Source: an uncultured Roseburia sp.
Lineage (GTDB): Bacteria > Bacillota > Clostridia > Lachnospirales > Lachnospiraceae
Reading direction: 5' to 3'
NCBI GenBank assembly: GCA_947573605.1
Contig: CANPGM010000004.1
Coordinates: 1-64,000, forward strand
DNA length: 64,000 nt
The notes beneath the pieces are model-generated. The model saw only the letters and a list, made by a program, of their open reading frames with translations, did no database searches and was not told the origin of the DNA. A program made the position numbers and the translations under genes. The first letter of the stretch is position 1, and the number at the start of each line of letters is the position of its first letter. Positions 16,505 to 26,000 of the stretch are shown here, in pieces.

Positions 16505-17863
16505 ATTAACGAATCAATTCTGTTCGGCAAGTACAGGATATTATCTGTACTCGGCGCCGGCGGCAGCGGCACTGTCTATCTTGCCGAACATCTTAAGCTA
16601 AAGGTCTATCGAGCGATCAAAATCATCCCCAAAGAATCCGAAGCGATAACCTCACAATGTTTGGAAGCCAGTCTTCTGAAAAATCTGAATCATCCGGGAA
16701 TTCCTGTCATATATGATATCGAAGAAGACAGTCGATTTGTTTATATGATAGAAGAATATATACAGGGTGAATCACTGGACACGTTTGTGCACCGTCAATC
16801 ATACATTTCACAGGAACTTGTAATTTCATTCGGCATCCGGCTATGCGGTATTTTGGAGTATCTTCACCAATCTATGCCCTATCCCGTTCTTTATCAGGAT
16901 TTAAAGCCGGAACACATTATATTATGTGGAGATCAGCTAAAATTAGTCGACTTTGGCATTGCCGCATTTTTTACCGGTTCCGACAAACATTTCCAATTTT
17001 TCGGAACAGAAGAGTTCGCGGCGCCGGAGGTTCTCTCCGGTACCTGCATATCCCCGCTTTCGGATATGTACAGTCTGGGTAAAATTCTGCTTTATCTGAT
17101 AAATTCCCACCATACCGACTGTTCCGTCCCCTTACAGCGCGCAATTTTAAAAGCCTGTGCCCGTTCGGCAGAAGACAGATATGAAACGGTCGGAGAATTC
17201 CGATCTGCTTTAGAAGAAGTACAGGAGTCGGCGTGTCTTAAGGTTTCGCATCTCTGTAAAAAAATAACCTTATTGGGCAGTAAACACGGCATCGGCGTTA
17301 CTCATATCGCCGTGTCGCTCGTGAGCGTCTTAAATCAAAATGGGATATCTTCCGTTTATACGAAAAAAGACGATGCGGATACTCTTTATTCTCTGCTGCG
17401 GAACAATCCTTCCGCAAAAGAACGAAACGGAATCTATGTCTACCGTTCCTTCCTCGGCCTTCCTGACTACGGTCCCGGAATTGAAAATCCCGTTACAAAG
17501 CATTATCTAACGGTTGAAGACGGCGGCGTGTATTCCGACGGAAAAGCCGCGGCGGAAAAAGACAGTTTTCTTATCTATGTGTTCGGCGGTGGAGAATGGG
17601 ACAAATATGCTTGGCAATCGGCCGCAGATTGTCTGAACTTTCACGAAAACTGCGTCTTTCTCTGTAACTACGGAAACAAACCCGCCGCAAAAGCACTCGC
17701 AAAGCAGCTTCATAAGCCGGTTTACTGTTTTCCTTCCGATTTCTGTGCGTTTACAAATACGGAAGAAAAGGAACGATTATTTTTTACTGTTTTACCACTT
17801 GAAAGGAGCAGAAAAAAATTTTTACCATTTATCCCAAAGTGTCGGAAAAACATTTCATTATAG
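16505..17863 (+). CDS. Hanks-type Ser/Thr kinase fused to a degenerate ParA/TadZ-like domain
   Basis: A 452-residue soluble protein. Kinase domain, about 10-245: glycine loop LGAGGSGTV, AIK lysine, catalytic QDLKPEH (Asp132), DFG 149-151, APE 173-175. The usual catalytic-loop Asn is His137 and the HRD His is Gln. No membrane helix or PASTA repeat is present. From residue 255 a second domain opens with GSKHGIGVTH, like a ParA/MinD P-loop that has lost its lysine. Start: AAAGGAG (16487-16493) is followed 11 nt later by ATT at 16505. The only standard in-frame codon is a TTG overlapping that Shine-Dalgarno sequence, and a stop lies just above it. It overlaps the next gene. Confidence 0.8.
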   Translation: MNESILFGKYRILSVLGAGGSGTVYLAEHLKLKVYRAIKIIPKESEAITSQCLEASLLKNLNHPGIPVIYDIEEDSRFVYMIEEYIQGESLDTFVHRQSYISQELVISFGIRLCGILEYLHQSMPYPVLYQDLKPEHIILCGDQLKLVDFGIAAFFTGSDKHFQFFGTEEFAAPEVLSGTCISPLSDMYSLGKILLYLINSHHTDCSVPLQRAILKACARSAEDRYETVGEFRSALEEVQESACLKVSHLCKKITLLGSKHGIGVTHIAVSLVSVLNQNGISSVYTKKDDADTLYSLLRNNPSAKERNGIYVYRSFLGLPDYGPGIENPVTKHYLTVEDGGVYSDGKAAAEKDSFLIYVFGGGEWDKYAWQSAADCLNFHENCVFLCNYGNKPAAKALAKQLHKPVYCFPSDFCAFTNTEEKERLFFTVLPLERSRKKFLPFIPKCRKNISL

Positions 17864-18438
17864 GCATTGCAGGCACAAACCACGGTACAGGGGTTACGCA
17901 TCTTTGCATCTCTTTCGCGAATTTTACAGCCTCAAAATGCGGCTTTAAAACTGCATGTCTGGAAATGAACGATGCCGAAACATTCCGGTGTCTGGAGAAC
18001 GGGGCCGCAAATCCGCAGAAACGCCCGGCTGACTCCTGCCGCCGTTATTTTACCGTTTATGGCGTCGATTATTACCCATCCGTACAAAAAGACGAAATTC
18101 CGGAGCTTTTCAATAAAGGATATCACTATTATTTCCTGGACTTCGGTGTTTTAAACAATTTCGTTCGAGATGAATATTTACGCTGTAACAAAAAATTTTT
18201 AATTGGAAGCCGCGCGCCCTGGAGAGCAGACTGTTTTCAGAAGTTATTTCATCAATATCCTGAAATAAAAACTATGGAATTCTTTTACTGCATGGTTCAA
18301 TTTGGGGAAAAAACGGATATTGTGAAATTGTCTGCCATGCTCTCTTTTCCCTTGCGGCAGTTCCGTCTGATTCCCTTCATTGAAAATCCGTTTCATATCA
18401 AAAAAGAACAGTTCTCATTTTTAGAAGAGCTGCTTTAG
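17818..18438 (+). CDS. Degenerate ParA/MinD-like protein paired with the kinase
   Basis: About 206 residues. After a short N-terminus comes IIGIAGTNHGTGVTHLCIS, the same altered P-loop as in the C-terminal domain of the kinase upstream: Gly-rich but without the lysine. Later strands YYFLDFGVL and KKFLIGS follow the ParA-like order. Nucleotide hydrolysis is therefore doubtful. Start: AAAGGAG (17802-17808) is 9 nt before ATT at 17818, while the first standard codon (GTG 17839) is 30 nt away. The first 46 bp overlap the kinase gene, so the two are probably coupled and act together. Confidence 0.65.
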   Translation: MFTIYPKVSEKHFIIGIAGTNHGTGVTHLCISFANFTASKCGFKTACLEMNDAETFRCLENGAANPQKRPADSCRRYFTVYGVDYYPSVQKDEIPELFNKGYHYYFLDFGVLNNFVRDEYLRCNKKFLIGSRAPWRADCFQKLFHQYPEIKTMEFFYCMVQFGEKTDIVKLSAMLSFPLRQFRLIPFIENPFHIKKEQFSFLEELL

Positions 18439-18559
18439 CAGCATCTGCCGCGTATGGGGATTGCGTCGGCAAAAGCCATCGGATGATAATGATAACATAT
18501 CACAGGCAACACTGTTTACAACATCCTTTTGGTATATTCAGATGTGAGGAGGGATCTGT

Positions 18560-18772
18560 TTGAACTTCGAACATATGCAAAAACTATATTTAGAGCTGGC
18601 GTCTCTGGAAAACCAGGGAATCACCATCTGGCTGGAAGGCGCTTTGAGCGATCCGGCGCACGTTGCCGGCCGATTAAACGTCCATGACGAGAATATGTAT
18701 ATGCGCGACTATGTCTTTGACGAAGGGAGGCTGAAAGAAGTCCATTTTGACAAAATAGATACGGACACTTAA
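18560..18772 (+). CDS. Small conserved-looking protein of unknown function
   Basis: A 70-residue acidic protein without membrane helix or cysteines, and I do not recognise a family. It starts with TTG at 18560, with GAGGAGGG 5 nt upstream, and reads MNFEHMQKLYLELASLENQG. The strong Shine-Dalgarno sequence and even codon use support a real gene. It is 120 bp after the ParA-like gene and is followed by a terminator, so it may be transcribed alone or at the end of the kinase unit. Confidence 0.65.
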   Translation: MNFEHMQKLYLELASLENQGITIWLEGALSDPAHVAGRLNVHDENMYMRDYVFDEGRLKEVHFDKIDTDT

Positions 18773-18854
18773 AATTTTATTTTTGCGTGTCTGTCTGCAG
18801 AGCGGCATCCTCAATGCCCGTTCTGTCCGTAAGATATGAAAATATGAAAAAGCA

Positions 18855-18894
18855 AAAACAGGAAACGCCGGCAACGGCTTCCTGTTTTTCTGAT
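18855..18894 (+). terminator. Rho-independent terminator
   Basis: A GC-rich hairpin of AAACAGGAA-(CGCCG-GCAA-CGGC)-TTCCTGTTTTT form at 18855-18889, about 85 bp after the small gene and before the GH18 gene. Confidence 0.7.
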
Positions 18895-18992
18895 TTCAGA
18901 AACTTCTGCGCAGCAGCTTTTTCCACTATGAATTTAGATGGCAATATGCTACAATAGGAACGTCAAATGATAAGAAAGAAAGGAATCCACGT

Positions 18993-20732
18993 ATGAAAAA
19001 GAAAATTATTCCTGTGATCGCCGCAGCCGCGCTGATTCTAGTTGTAGTGCTTTTTATGTTTCTCGGCAGGGTAATTGAAAAATACACCCCCAGTAAAGAG
19101 CGGGCGGACCTATCGGAATATTATCATATCGCCTCCGATACGGAAGCCGCCATTCTTTTTAATAATACACTGATTGAACATAAGGCCAAAATGATTAACG
19201 GCATTCCATATTTGAGCTGTGAAACGGTAAAGTCGCTGATCAATAACCGCTTTTACTGGGATGCGCGGGAAAATATTCTTCGATATGCGGCTCCCGACCG
19301 GCTTGTCTCTGTCCATACCGAAAGCAACGAATATACCGTAGCAAAAGATACGTATTCGCTTGATCATGTGATTGTGAAAGCGGACTCGCAGACTGCATAT
19401 ATCGCCATTGATTTTGTAAAGCTCTACTCTGACTTTACCTATGAAGTCTTTTCTTCTCCCGATCGGGTAGTAATTACAAACGCATGGGGAGACTACACAG
19501 TCGCTACGGCAAAGAAAGCCACGGAACTGCGAACACTCGGCGGAATTAAAAGTCCTATTTTGGCTGACATAGAAAAAAACGCGGAATTAACCGTTTTAAA
19601 GCCGGATGAAACCTGGACGGAGGTCGTAACCGGCGACGGTATAATCGGATATATTAAGACAAAATGTTTAAATGAATCCTCGGTAAAAGAAATCCGAAGT
19701 GATTATGTTCCGGAGGAATTTACACATATTACGAAGAATTTTAAAATCAATATGGCATGGCATCAGGTGACAAACACGTCCGCAAACGGAAATATCGCTG
19801 CCGTACTGCAGGAAACGAAAGGGATCAATGTCATTTCTCCCACCTGGTTTTATCTAAACGGCAACGACGGAAGCATCGCTTCTTTGGCAAGTAACGATTA
19901 TGTAAATTATTGTCATCAAAACGGCGTTGAAGTATGGGCCCTTGTCAGCAATCTGGAAAATACGGAGGTAAGCACAACGGAAGTTCTTACTCATACTTCC
20001 AAACGTGATAAGCTCGTAAACGATATTATTTCAGCCGCAATTCAGTATAACCTGGACGGCATTAACCTCGATTTTGAAGCAATCGATCCTGTCGTAGAAG
20101 ATTCTTATATACAGTTCGTAAGGGAATTATCGTTAAAATGCGCCAACAACGGAATTGTATTATCGGTAGACAATTATGTACCGACCGATTACACCGCATT
20201 TTATAATCGAAAAGAGCAAGGCTTATTTGCCGATTATGTGATCATCATGGGTTATGACGAACATTACAACGGGTCGGACGAAGGTTCCACCGCTTCCATC
20301 GGCTTTGTAAAAACGGGTGTGGAAAATACGTTAAAAGAGGTTCCCGCATCACAGGTGATTCTCGGTATGCCATTCTTTACAAGAATCTGGTGCAAAACGC
20401 CAAAAGCAGGAGAAACCGGCGAGACACAGGGGGAAGATTCCGCAGACAGCTATATCAACTACGATTTGTCTTCATATGCGGCAGGAATGTCGGAAGTTCA
20501 GAATCTGATTAGCGTCAACGGAGCCGAAACCAGATGGCTCGACGATTTAGGGCAATATTACGCAGAATATGAAAACAGCGGTTCTATTTATCAGATTTGG
20601 GTTGAAGACGCCGCTTCTCTGGAAGAAAAGCTGAAAGTAATGGACTCCTACGGATTGGCAGGCGGCGCTTTCTGGAAGCTTGGTCTGGAACGGTCCGCTG
20701 TCTGGGATACCATTATCAAATATATTAATTAG
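18993..20732 (+). CDS. Membrane-anchored GH18 family protein with SH3-like domain
   Basis: A 579-residue protein. One N-terminal membrane helix (about 5-27), a region resembling copper-amine-oxidase N-terminal repeats (60-165), an SH3-like domain (about 175-225, TELRTLGG to GIIGYIKT), then a GH18 barrel (about 245-579). The catalytic segment YNLDGINLDFEAID holds the conserved Asp-x-Glu. It is closest in layout to YaaH/SleL-type spore cortex enzymes, which cut N-acetylglucosaminyl links of cortex peptidoglycan. The ATG at 18993 follows AAAGGAA. Flanked by terminators on both sides, so monocistronic. Confidence 0.85.
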   Translation: MKKKIIPVIAAAALILVVVLFMFLGRVIEKYTPSKERADLSEYYHIASDTEAAILFNNTLIEHKAKMINGIPYLSCETVKSLINNRFYWDARENILRYAAPDRLVSVHTESNEYTVAKDTYSLDHVIVKADSQTAYIAIDFVKLYSDFTYEVFSSPDRVVITNAWGDYTVATAKKATELRTLGGIKSPILADIEKNAELTVLKPDETWTEVVTGDGIIGYIKTKCLNESSVKEIRSDYVPEEFTHITKNFKINMAWHQVTNTSANGNIAAVLQETKGINVISPTWFYLNGNDGSIASLASNDYVNYCHQNGVEVWALVSNLENTEVSTTEVLTHTSKRDKLVNDIISAAIQYNLDGINLDFEAIDPVVEDSYIQFVRELSLKCANNGIVLSVDNYVPTDYTAFYNRKEQGLFADYVIIMGYDEHYNGSDEGSTASIGFVKTGVENTLKEVPASQVILGMPFFTRIWCKTPKAGETGETQGEDSADSYINYDLSSYAAGMSEVQNLISVNGAETRWLDDLGQYYAEYENSGSIYQIWVEDAASLEEKLKVMDSYGLAGGAFWKLGLERSAVWDTIIKYIN

Positions 20733-20755
20733 GTTATAAAAAGATTGAAACAGGC

Positions 20756-20797
20756 GCCGGGACGCGATGCCGATTGGCTTACGCGTCCCGGCTTTTT
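20756..20797 (+). terminator. Rho-independent terminator after the GH18 gene
   Basis: A perfect 11-bp stem GCCGGGACGCG/CGCGTCCCGGC (20756-20766 with 20782-20792) followed by TTTTT. Confidence 0.9.
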
Positions 20798-20839
20798 ATC
20801 TTATTTACAGGAAAGCGCGTCGTCAGACATATGCCGGAC

Positions 20840-20888
20840 TTGACTTTTATTCCCATATGAAATATTATAGGAATGTTACTATTAGTAA
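20840..20888 (+). promoter_or_regulatory. padR promoter with a palindromic operator candidate
   Basis: TTGACT (20840-20845) and TATTAT (20863-20868) are 17 bp apart. The palindrome TTACTATTAGTAA (20876-20888) starts about 7 bp after the -10 box, at the expected transcription start, where a repressor would block initiation. PadR regulators commonly repress their own promoter. Confidence 0.6.
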
Positions 20889-20907
20889 TATAATGAGGAA
20901 TTGAAAC

Positions 20908-21450
20908 ATGGATCACATTATTCTCGGACTTTTGTTATTAAGCAGCAGAACCATCTATCAATTGCGGGAAAGAATCGACAAGGGATTACACCTAATGTAC
21001 AGCAGCAGTATGGGAAGCATACAGGCTGGTATAAAAAAACTGCAGCAAGGCGGATATATCCGCTTTGAAGAAGTCGTTGAAAACGGAAAATACAAAAAAA
21101 TCTATTCTATTACCGAAGCAGGGCGACAACATTTTCTTGCATGGGTAAACAGTCCTATAGAAATGCAAAACATAAAAATTCCGGAATTGGTAAAAGTTTA
21201 TTTTATGGGTTTTTCAGAAGAAACGAATCGGGAGACAGCGTTTACACAGTATCTGTACTCTTTAAGGGAACAGTATAACGCGTTAAACGCCATATGCGAA
21301 GAAGCCGATCATCTGGAGATTCCGGAAGAACAAAAAGACATTTTATTTTATCAGCTTGCGGCTGCCCGCTATGGAAGAAGTTTTTTAAAGTTTCATATTG
21401 AGTGGTATGAAAATCTACTGGAAGAAATCAGGAGCAAAAAACATGAATGA
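20908..21450 (+). CDS. PadR family transcriptional regulator
   Basis: A 180-residue PadR protein. The N-terminal winged helix includes ILGLLLLSSRTIYQLRERI, the SMGSIQAGIKKLQQGGYI recognition helix region and the KKIYSITEAGR wing. The C-terminal helical dimerisation region (about 95-175) ends WYENLLEEI. GAGGAA lies 9 nt before the ATG. It overlaps the hydrolase gene (ATGAATGA), so it probably controls that gene and itself. The ligand is unknown; PadR regulators often respond to phenolics or antibiotics. Confidence 0.9.
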   Translation: MDHIILGLLLLSSRTIYQLRERIDKGLHLMYSSSMGSIQAGIKKLQQGGYIRFEEVVENGKYKKIYSITEAGRQHFLAWVNSPIEMQNIKIPELVKVYFMGFSEETNRETAFTQYLYSLREQYNALNAICEEADHLEIPEEQKDILFYQLAAARYGRSFLKFHIEWYENLLEEIRSKKHE

Positions 21451-22243
21451 ACAAAAATTAAATGGTTCCCCTATCGTCTACTACACTGACAAATCAGCGC
21501 AATCCGAATGGATACTATTTTTACACGCCGCTTTTGTCAGTCATAAAATGTTCCGGACGCAAATCGACTATTTTCAAAAGAAATACAATCTTCTGGCAGT
21601 TGATCTTATCGGCCACGGCCAGTCGACCGATACGAAAAAAGGAGACGGCATTGCGCAAATGTCGGACTGGATCTTTGATATCTTAAAGACAGAAGACATT
21701 GAACGGATTCATATCGTCGGCGTTTCGCTCGGCGCTGTCCTGGCGCAGGACTTCGCAAATAAACATCCTGAAAAAGTAAGATCTCTCGCCTGTTTCGGCG
21801 GATATGACATTAACAATTTTGACGGAAAAATGCAAAAAGAAAACAGCATGTCTCAAATGCTTATCATGTTAAAAGCGCTTTTTTCCGTAAAATGGTTTGC
21901 AAAAGCAAACCGAAGCATATCTGCATATACCGCACAGGCACAAGATGAATTTTATCAAATGAATCTTTTATTTCCAAAGAAGTCTTTTATGTATCTGGCT
22001 TCTTTAAACACTCTGATAAACAAATGTCAGACGGGACAGCGATCCTATCCTCTTCTGATCGGCTGCGGGGCCTTTGATATTCCGGCCGAACGTAATGCCG
22101 TCAATTTGTGGAAAGCGTCCGAGCCAAATTGCAAAACGGTTATTTTTGAAAATGCCGGGCATTGCGTCAACATGGATGTGCCGGAGGAATTTAATCGGAC
22201 AATGGAGGATTTCTGGGAATCGACAAGTTCGGCAAAGCAATGA
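21443..22243 (+). CDS. Alpha/beta hydrolase
   Basis: A 266-residue alpha/beta-fold hydrolase. The nucleophile elbow is GVSLGAV (Ser near residue 97), with a candidate acid at CGAFDIPAE and the catalytic His at NAGHCVNMD. The segment HAAFVSHKMFRTQIDYF near the N-terminus fits the oxyanion strand. The substrate is not predictable. The ATG at 21443 with AGGAGC upstream overlaps the padR stop, so it belongs to a two-gene unit. Confidence 0.88.
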   Translation: MNEQKLNGSPIVYYTDKSAQSEWILFLHAAFVSHKMFRTQIDYFQKKYNLLAVDLIGHGQSTDTKKGDGIAQMSDWIFDILKTEDIERIHIVGVSLGAVLAQDFANKHPEKVRSLACFGGYDINNFDGKMQKENSMSQMLIMLKALFSVKWFAKANRSISAYTAQAQDEFYQMNLLFPKKSFMYLASLNTLINKCQTGQRSYPLLIGCGAFDIPAERNAVNLWKASEPNCKTVIFENAGHCVNMDVPEEFNRTMEDFWESTSSAKQ

Positions 22244-22301
22244 TTCATAAACGCTTTCTGTTTTGAATATGAATATAGTAAAAAATCCGGGATATGGATA
22301 A

Positions 22302-23000
22302 ATGAATAAAAAAATTGAATTGGCAATGTCGATTTCTCTGCTTCTCTGCGCCTTTATTCTTGCCAGACAGGGCGCGATTTTTGTCCAAAGCTACCGAACC
22401 GCAAACGAACCGCTTCGTATTGTAGTAGACGCAGGACACGGAGGCAGTGATCCGGGTAAAGTCGGTATTAACGGCGCGCTTGAAAAAGATATCAATCTTT
22501 CTATTGCGCTTTTGCTGAAAGATCTTCTTGAAAAAAAAGAAATCGAAGTAATCCTTACCAGAGATTCCGACGCCGGCCTGTATTCGGAGAACTCCAAAAA
22601 TCATAAAGTAGAGGATATGCAAAACCGCTGTAAACTGATTACAGAAACAAATCCCGTCTTTACGGTAAGTATCCATCAAAACAGTTACCCCTCCGAAGAA
22701 GTGAAGGGCGCGCAGGTGTTCTATTACGGACAGTCCAAAGAAGGGAAGGAACTCGCGGAGTTTCTGCAGTCCAGCCTGATCGAACGAGCGGACCCGGAAA
22801 ACCACCGCGCTGCAAAAGCAAACGAAAGCTACTATTTATTGAAAAAAACACCCACACCTACCGTCATAGTAGAATGTGGGTTTTTAAGCAATTCCGGTGA
22901 AGCAGAACTTCTTTTAACAGCCGAATACCAGGAAAAACTGGTTCAGGCAATCTATCTTGGCATCCTCGATTATCTGGAAAGCAAAAAGCTGTTAAAATAA
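22302..23000 (+). CDS. cwlD: N-acetylmuramoyl-L-alanine amidase, CwlD type
   Basis: A 232-residue Amidase_3 enzyme with one N-terminal membrane helix. Zinc and catalytic residues are visible in DAGHGGSDPG, the LEKDINLS Glu, SIHQN and VECGFLSN. CwlD helps make muramic-delta-lactam in spore cortex, and the length and single catalytic domain fit it better than vegetative amidases. The end overlaps by 9 bp with the convergent DUF6240 gene, with no terminator between them. Confidence 0.85.
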   Translation: MNKKIELAMSISLLLCAFILARQGAIFVQSYRTANEPLRIVVDAGHGGSDPGKVGINGALEKDINLSIALLLKDLLEKKEIEVILTRDSDAGLYSENSKNHKVEDMQNRCKLITETNPVFTVSIHQNSYPSEEVKGAQVFYYGQSKEGKELAEFLQSSLIERADPENHRAAKANESYYLLKKTPTPTVIVECGFLSNSGEAELLLTAEYQEKLVQAIYLGILDYLESKKLLK

Positions 23001-26000
23001 CGCTTTTGCCGTACGGAGAAAAGATTCTGCAATACGATACAGCCTTTTTGTCTGAACCCTGTATTCCGGGTTTTCTTCGATATCCTCTGTTGCAGAATCT
23101 GCAGATGCCGAATCCATCGCCGCGCCCGAAAAACGGTTCAAATCCAGATCTTTGATATAAGCCGCATTTAAATCAACGGCTTCTTCTTCGTTTTCACGAA
23201 GCGCAGACGCAATCATATCCAAGTGTTCCGCAAACGTTTCTCTGGTTTTGGGATCATCAGAAGCAATAAATCCGGCGACTCCTTTTTCCTTCGCACGGAA
23301 GGTTGCGGCGATTTTTCCGGTCATCTCACTTTCCAGCATAATATCGACGATTCCTCTTTTCTCTACGCCGCGGACAATCTTCAGGGAGACATTCGTCACC
23401 TCATCACCGACCAGCACCGGCACCGAGTAACTTTCCTTCTGCGCCATCCGTCCCTGAATCGAGATTTTTGCCTGCATCAGACGCGCTTCTTTTATGTCGA
23501 TACTTGTTACCTCGTCGCTTTCAATCATTGTTTTCATTACGTTTTCTGCAATTTTACCAAGCGCCTCCTGCACCTCGGCCATTTCCTTTGGCTCGGAAAC
23601 CGCTTCGCCGAAATCTTTGATCAACTGCTCTTTGATTTCCTTCAGATTTTCCTGCATATCCGTATTGTTTTGTTCGGTATGTCCGAAGATCTGCCGATAG
23701 AGCTGATTGCGGTTTCTCATCATCGATTCCATTGCAAGGACGTTTTGCATGGTATTCGGAATATCGTATTGTTCCAAAACCTGATAAATTTCCTCGGAAG
23801 CCTTCGCGCAGTGCTCTAATGAAGAAAGCTGTTCTCTGATATATTCCTGATTTAACGATTCCGTTTCGTCCTCCGCCTTCATCAGCGCTTTTGCAAAAGC
23901 CTCAGGCGACATTTCTTCCCAGTCCGGATACTCTTTTATCACTGCCTGCAGCTTTCCGGGCGTCAAAGCATCCATCGCATCACGCATACAATTTGTCTGG
24001 TATGCCGTCATGATCTGATCCGTAATCGAATTTGTCTGTTTTCCCTGCGTCTCCTGCTCACCGAAGTTCTCATCAACGGAGATATCCATTTTATTACTTT
24101 TCTGCCCGGTTCTTGCCGCCATAAGCAGGTTTTTTAAATTCAATTCCGCTCCCTGATGAAGCAGCGCACCGATTGCAGCGCCGTCCGTCTGTTCCACCTG
24201 ATGAATCAAACGGTAAACGCCGATAAAGGAATTCCGCTCCTCCGGAGTAATCTGATTATTTTTTTCCAGTTTCCATAAATATTCGCTGAATCGCTCGTTG
24301 TCCTTATGCCCTTCTTCTGCCTTCATGCGCTCCGCCGTTCGATTCAAGGCCGCAAAGTCCGTCTCCAGCGGATTAATGCCGTCTTTGATCATTCTCGCGA
24401 CTACGGCCGGAGTCATATTTTTAAAGACGCGCTGTACTTCTTCATCCGCCGCTTTCATCTCCAAAACAGAGTTTTCCGTAATCTCAAGCTGATTATATGC
24501 CAAAATTCTGACCGCTCTTCTGTTTTCCTCCGAATTTTCCAGAGAAAGATCCGTTAAAATATCGTCTATGTTGGCAAACGCCGCCTGGATAGAATCACCC
24601 AAATCGCTCCGCGGAGCCGTCATTAACGTCTCATAGCGTTCATTTGCCTTTTCCATTGCAGCCTTTAAAGCCGTACCCGCACTATGTACTCCGTTGATAT
24701 CCGAAACGTCCGTTTCCTGTATTCCGAGCACATATGCCGGAACCGATTTCATATCGCAGAGCTTTTTCGTAGTTTCGGCAAGCAGCGCGGTATTCTCTTC
24801 CGATCCTTCCGCACCCTGTGATTCTAAAATTTCGGCATAATACTGATTTTCCGCATTTTTAAGCTCCTCAACCAATTTCACAAGCGGTTCCGTATCGATG
24901 GAAATTCCACGTTTCAGCAGAGAATAATTTGCCTCTGCCGTCATGGCGAGCCTTATTTCCTCCAACTGGCGTCTTGCCGTTAAAAGCCGCAGCCCGGCCT
25001 CTGTGTGCGTCTTTCGGTCGTCCGTTCTTTGTTCCGATCCCTGACTTTCACCGCTATTTGCTCCGTTACGGCCTCTGTTCGCAGCCGCTTCCTCCAGATT
25101 TGCTACGGTAAGCTCCATTCCTTTTTGAATCAGATAAGACAAATCCGAATCCGTTGCATTCGCAACCACTTCCGCCGCATGTTCCGCACGATCCGCAAGG
25201 CTGAACCCTTCTATCAGCGCGGCATCCTGCGGCGTCTTCCCTTCCGCAACCGCCGCAGCGATTGCTCTCGCCGTCTCCATCTGATCGAGGGGCATCTGAA
25301 GATCCTTTAGCTGTTCAAAATAACTTAAATTCTCTTTTGTAAGCGGAATCTGATTTTCCAGCAGCCATTTGCTGTCCGCCAACGTTTCTTCCGTTACGGG
25401 AAGTCCGGCTTCCCGAATTACCCCTTCTACCTGTCCTAAAATATCCGATATCTCAATCTGTTCCGCCATACTGCCGGTATAAAGAATACTTCCGCTGTTT
25501 TCGGCCTTATACAAATTCTCAATGGTAGGATCCATTTCATTGTCAAGCATATACTTTGCTGCGCCGTCGCTTACCGGATTGAGCGACATTGCCTGTTCAA
25601 GCGCCTCAAGCGCCGCCTCCAGGTTCTCTTCGGTAAGCGGCAGATCCGCCTCCCGAAAGGCCTGCTCTAACTGCACCGCCATTGCAGAGCTTCCGGTCAT
25701 CTTCTCAAGCTGTTCCAGCGTCAGGCTGTCTCCGAAGCAGGAAATATCACCGCCCGCCTTCGCAATCTGCATTTTTATTTTATCCGTAACCGTTATAATC
25801 GTATTAGAGGTTGTAGCATCCAGAGAAAATCCTTCCTCCTGCATTTTCTCATAATCCTCTTCGGACGTCGTATGGGACAACACTGCCATTTGATTCTTCC
25901 GGTCTGTCGCATCCATCCCCGCGCCTTCTTCTATTTCCTCAACAATACTCTTTTTTTCCTCTTTCGCGGGATTTAAATAAGTAGAGTCCTTTACAAAAAT

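Noticed and set aside
23223..23819. 198-codon plus-strand open frame in the DUF6240 gene
   Set aside because: Antisense to a continuous 1047-codon gene; no start signal or domain.
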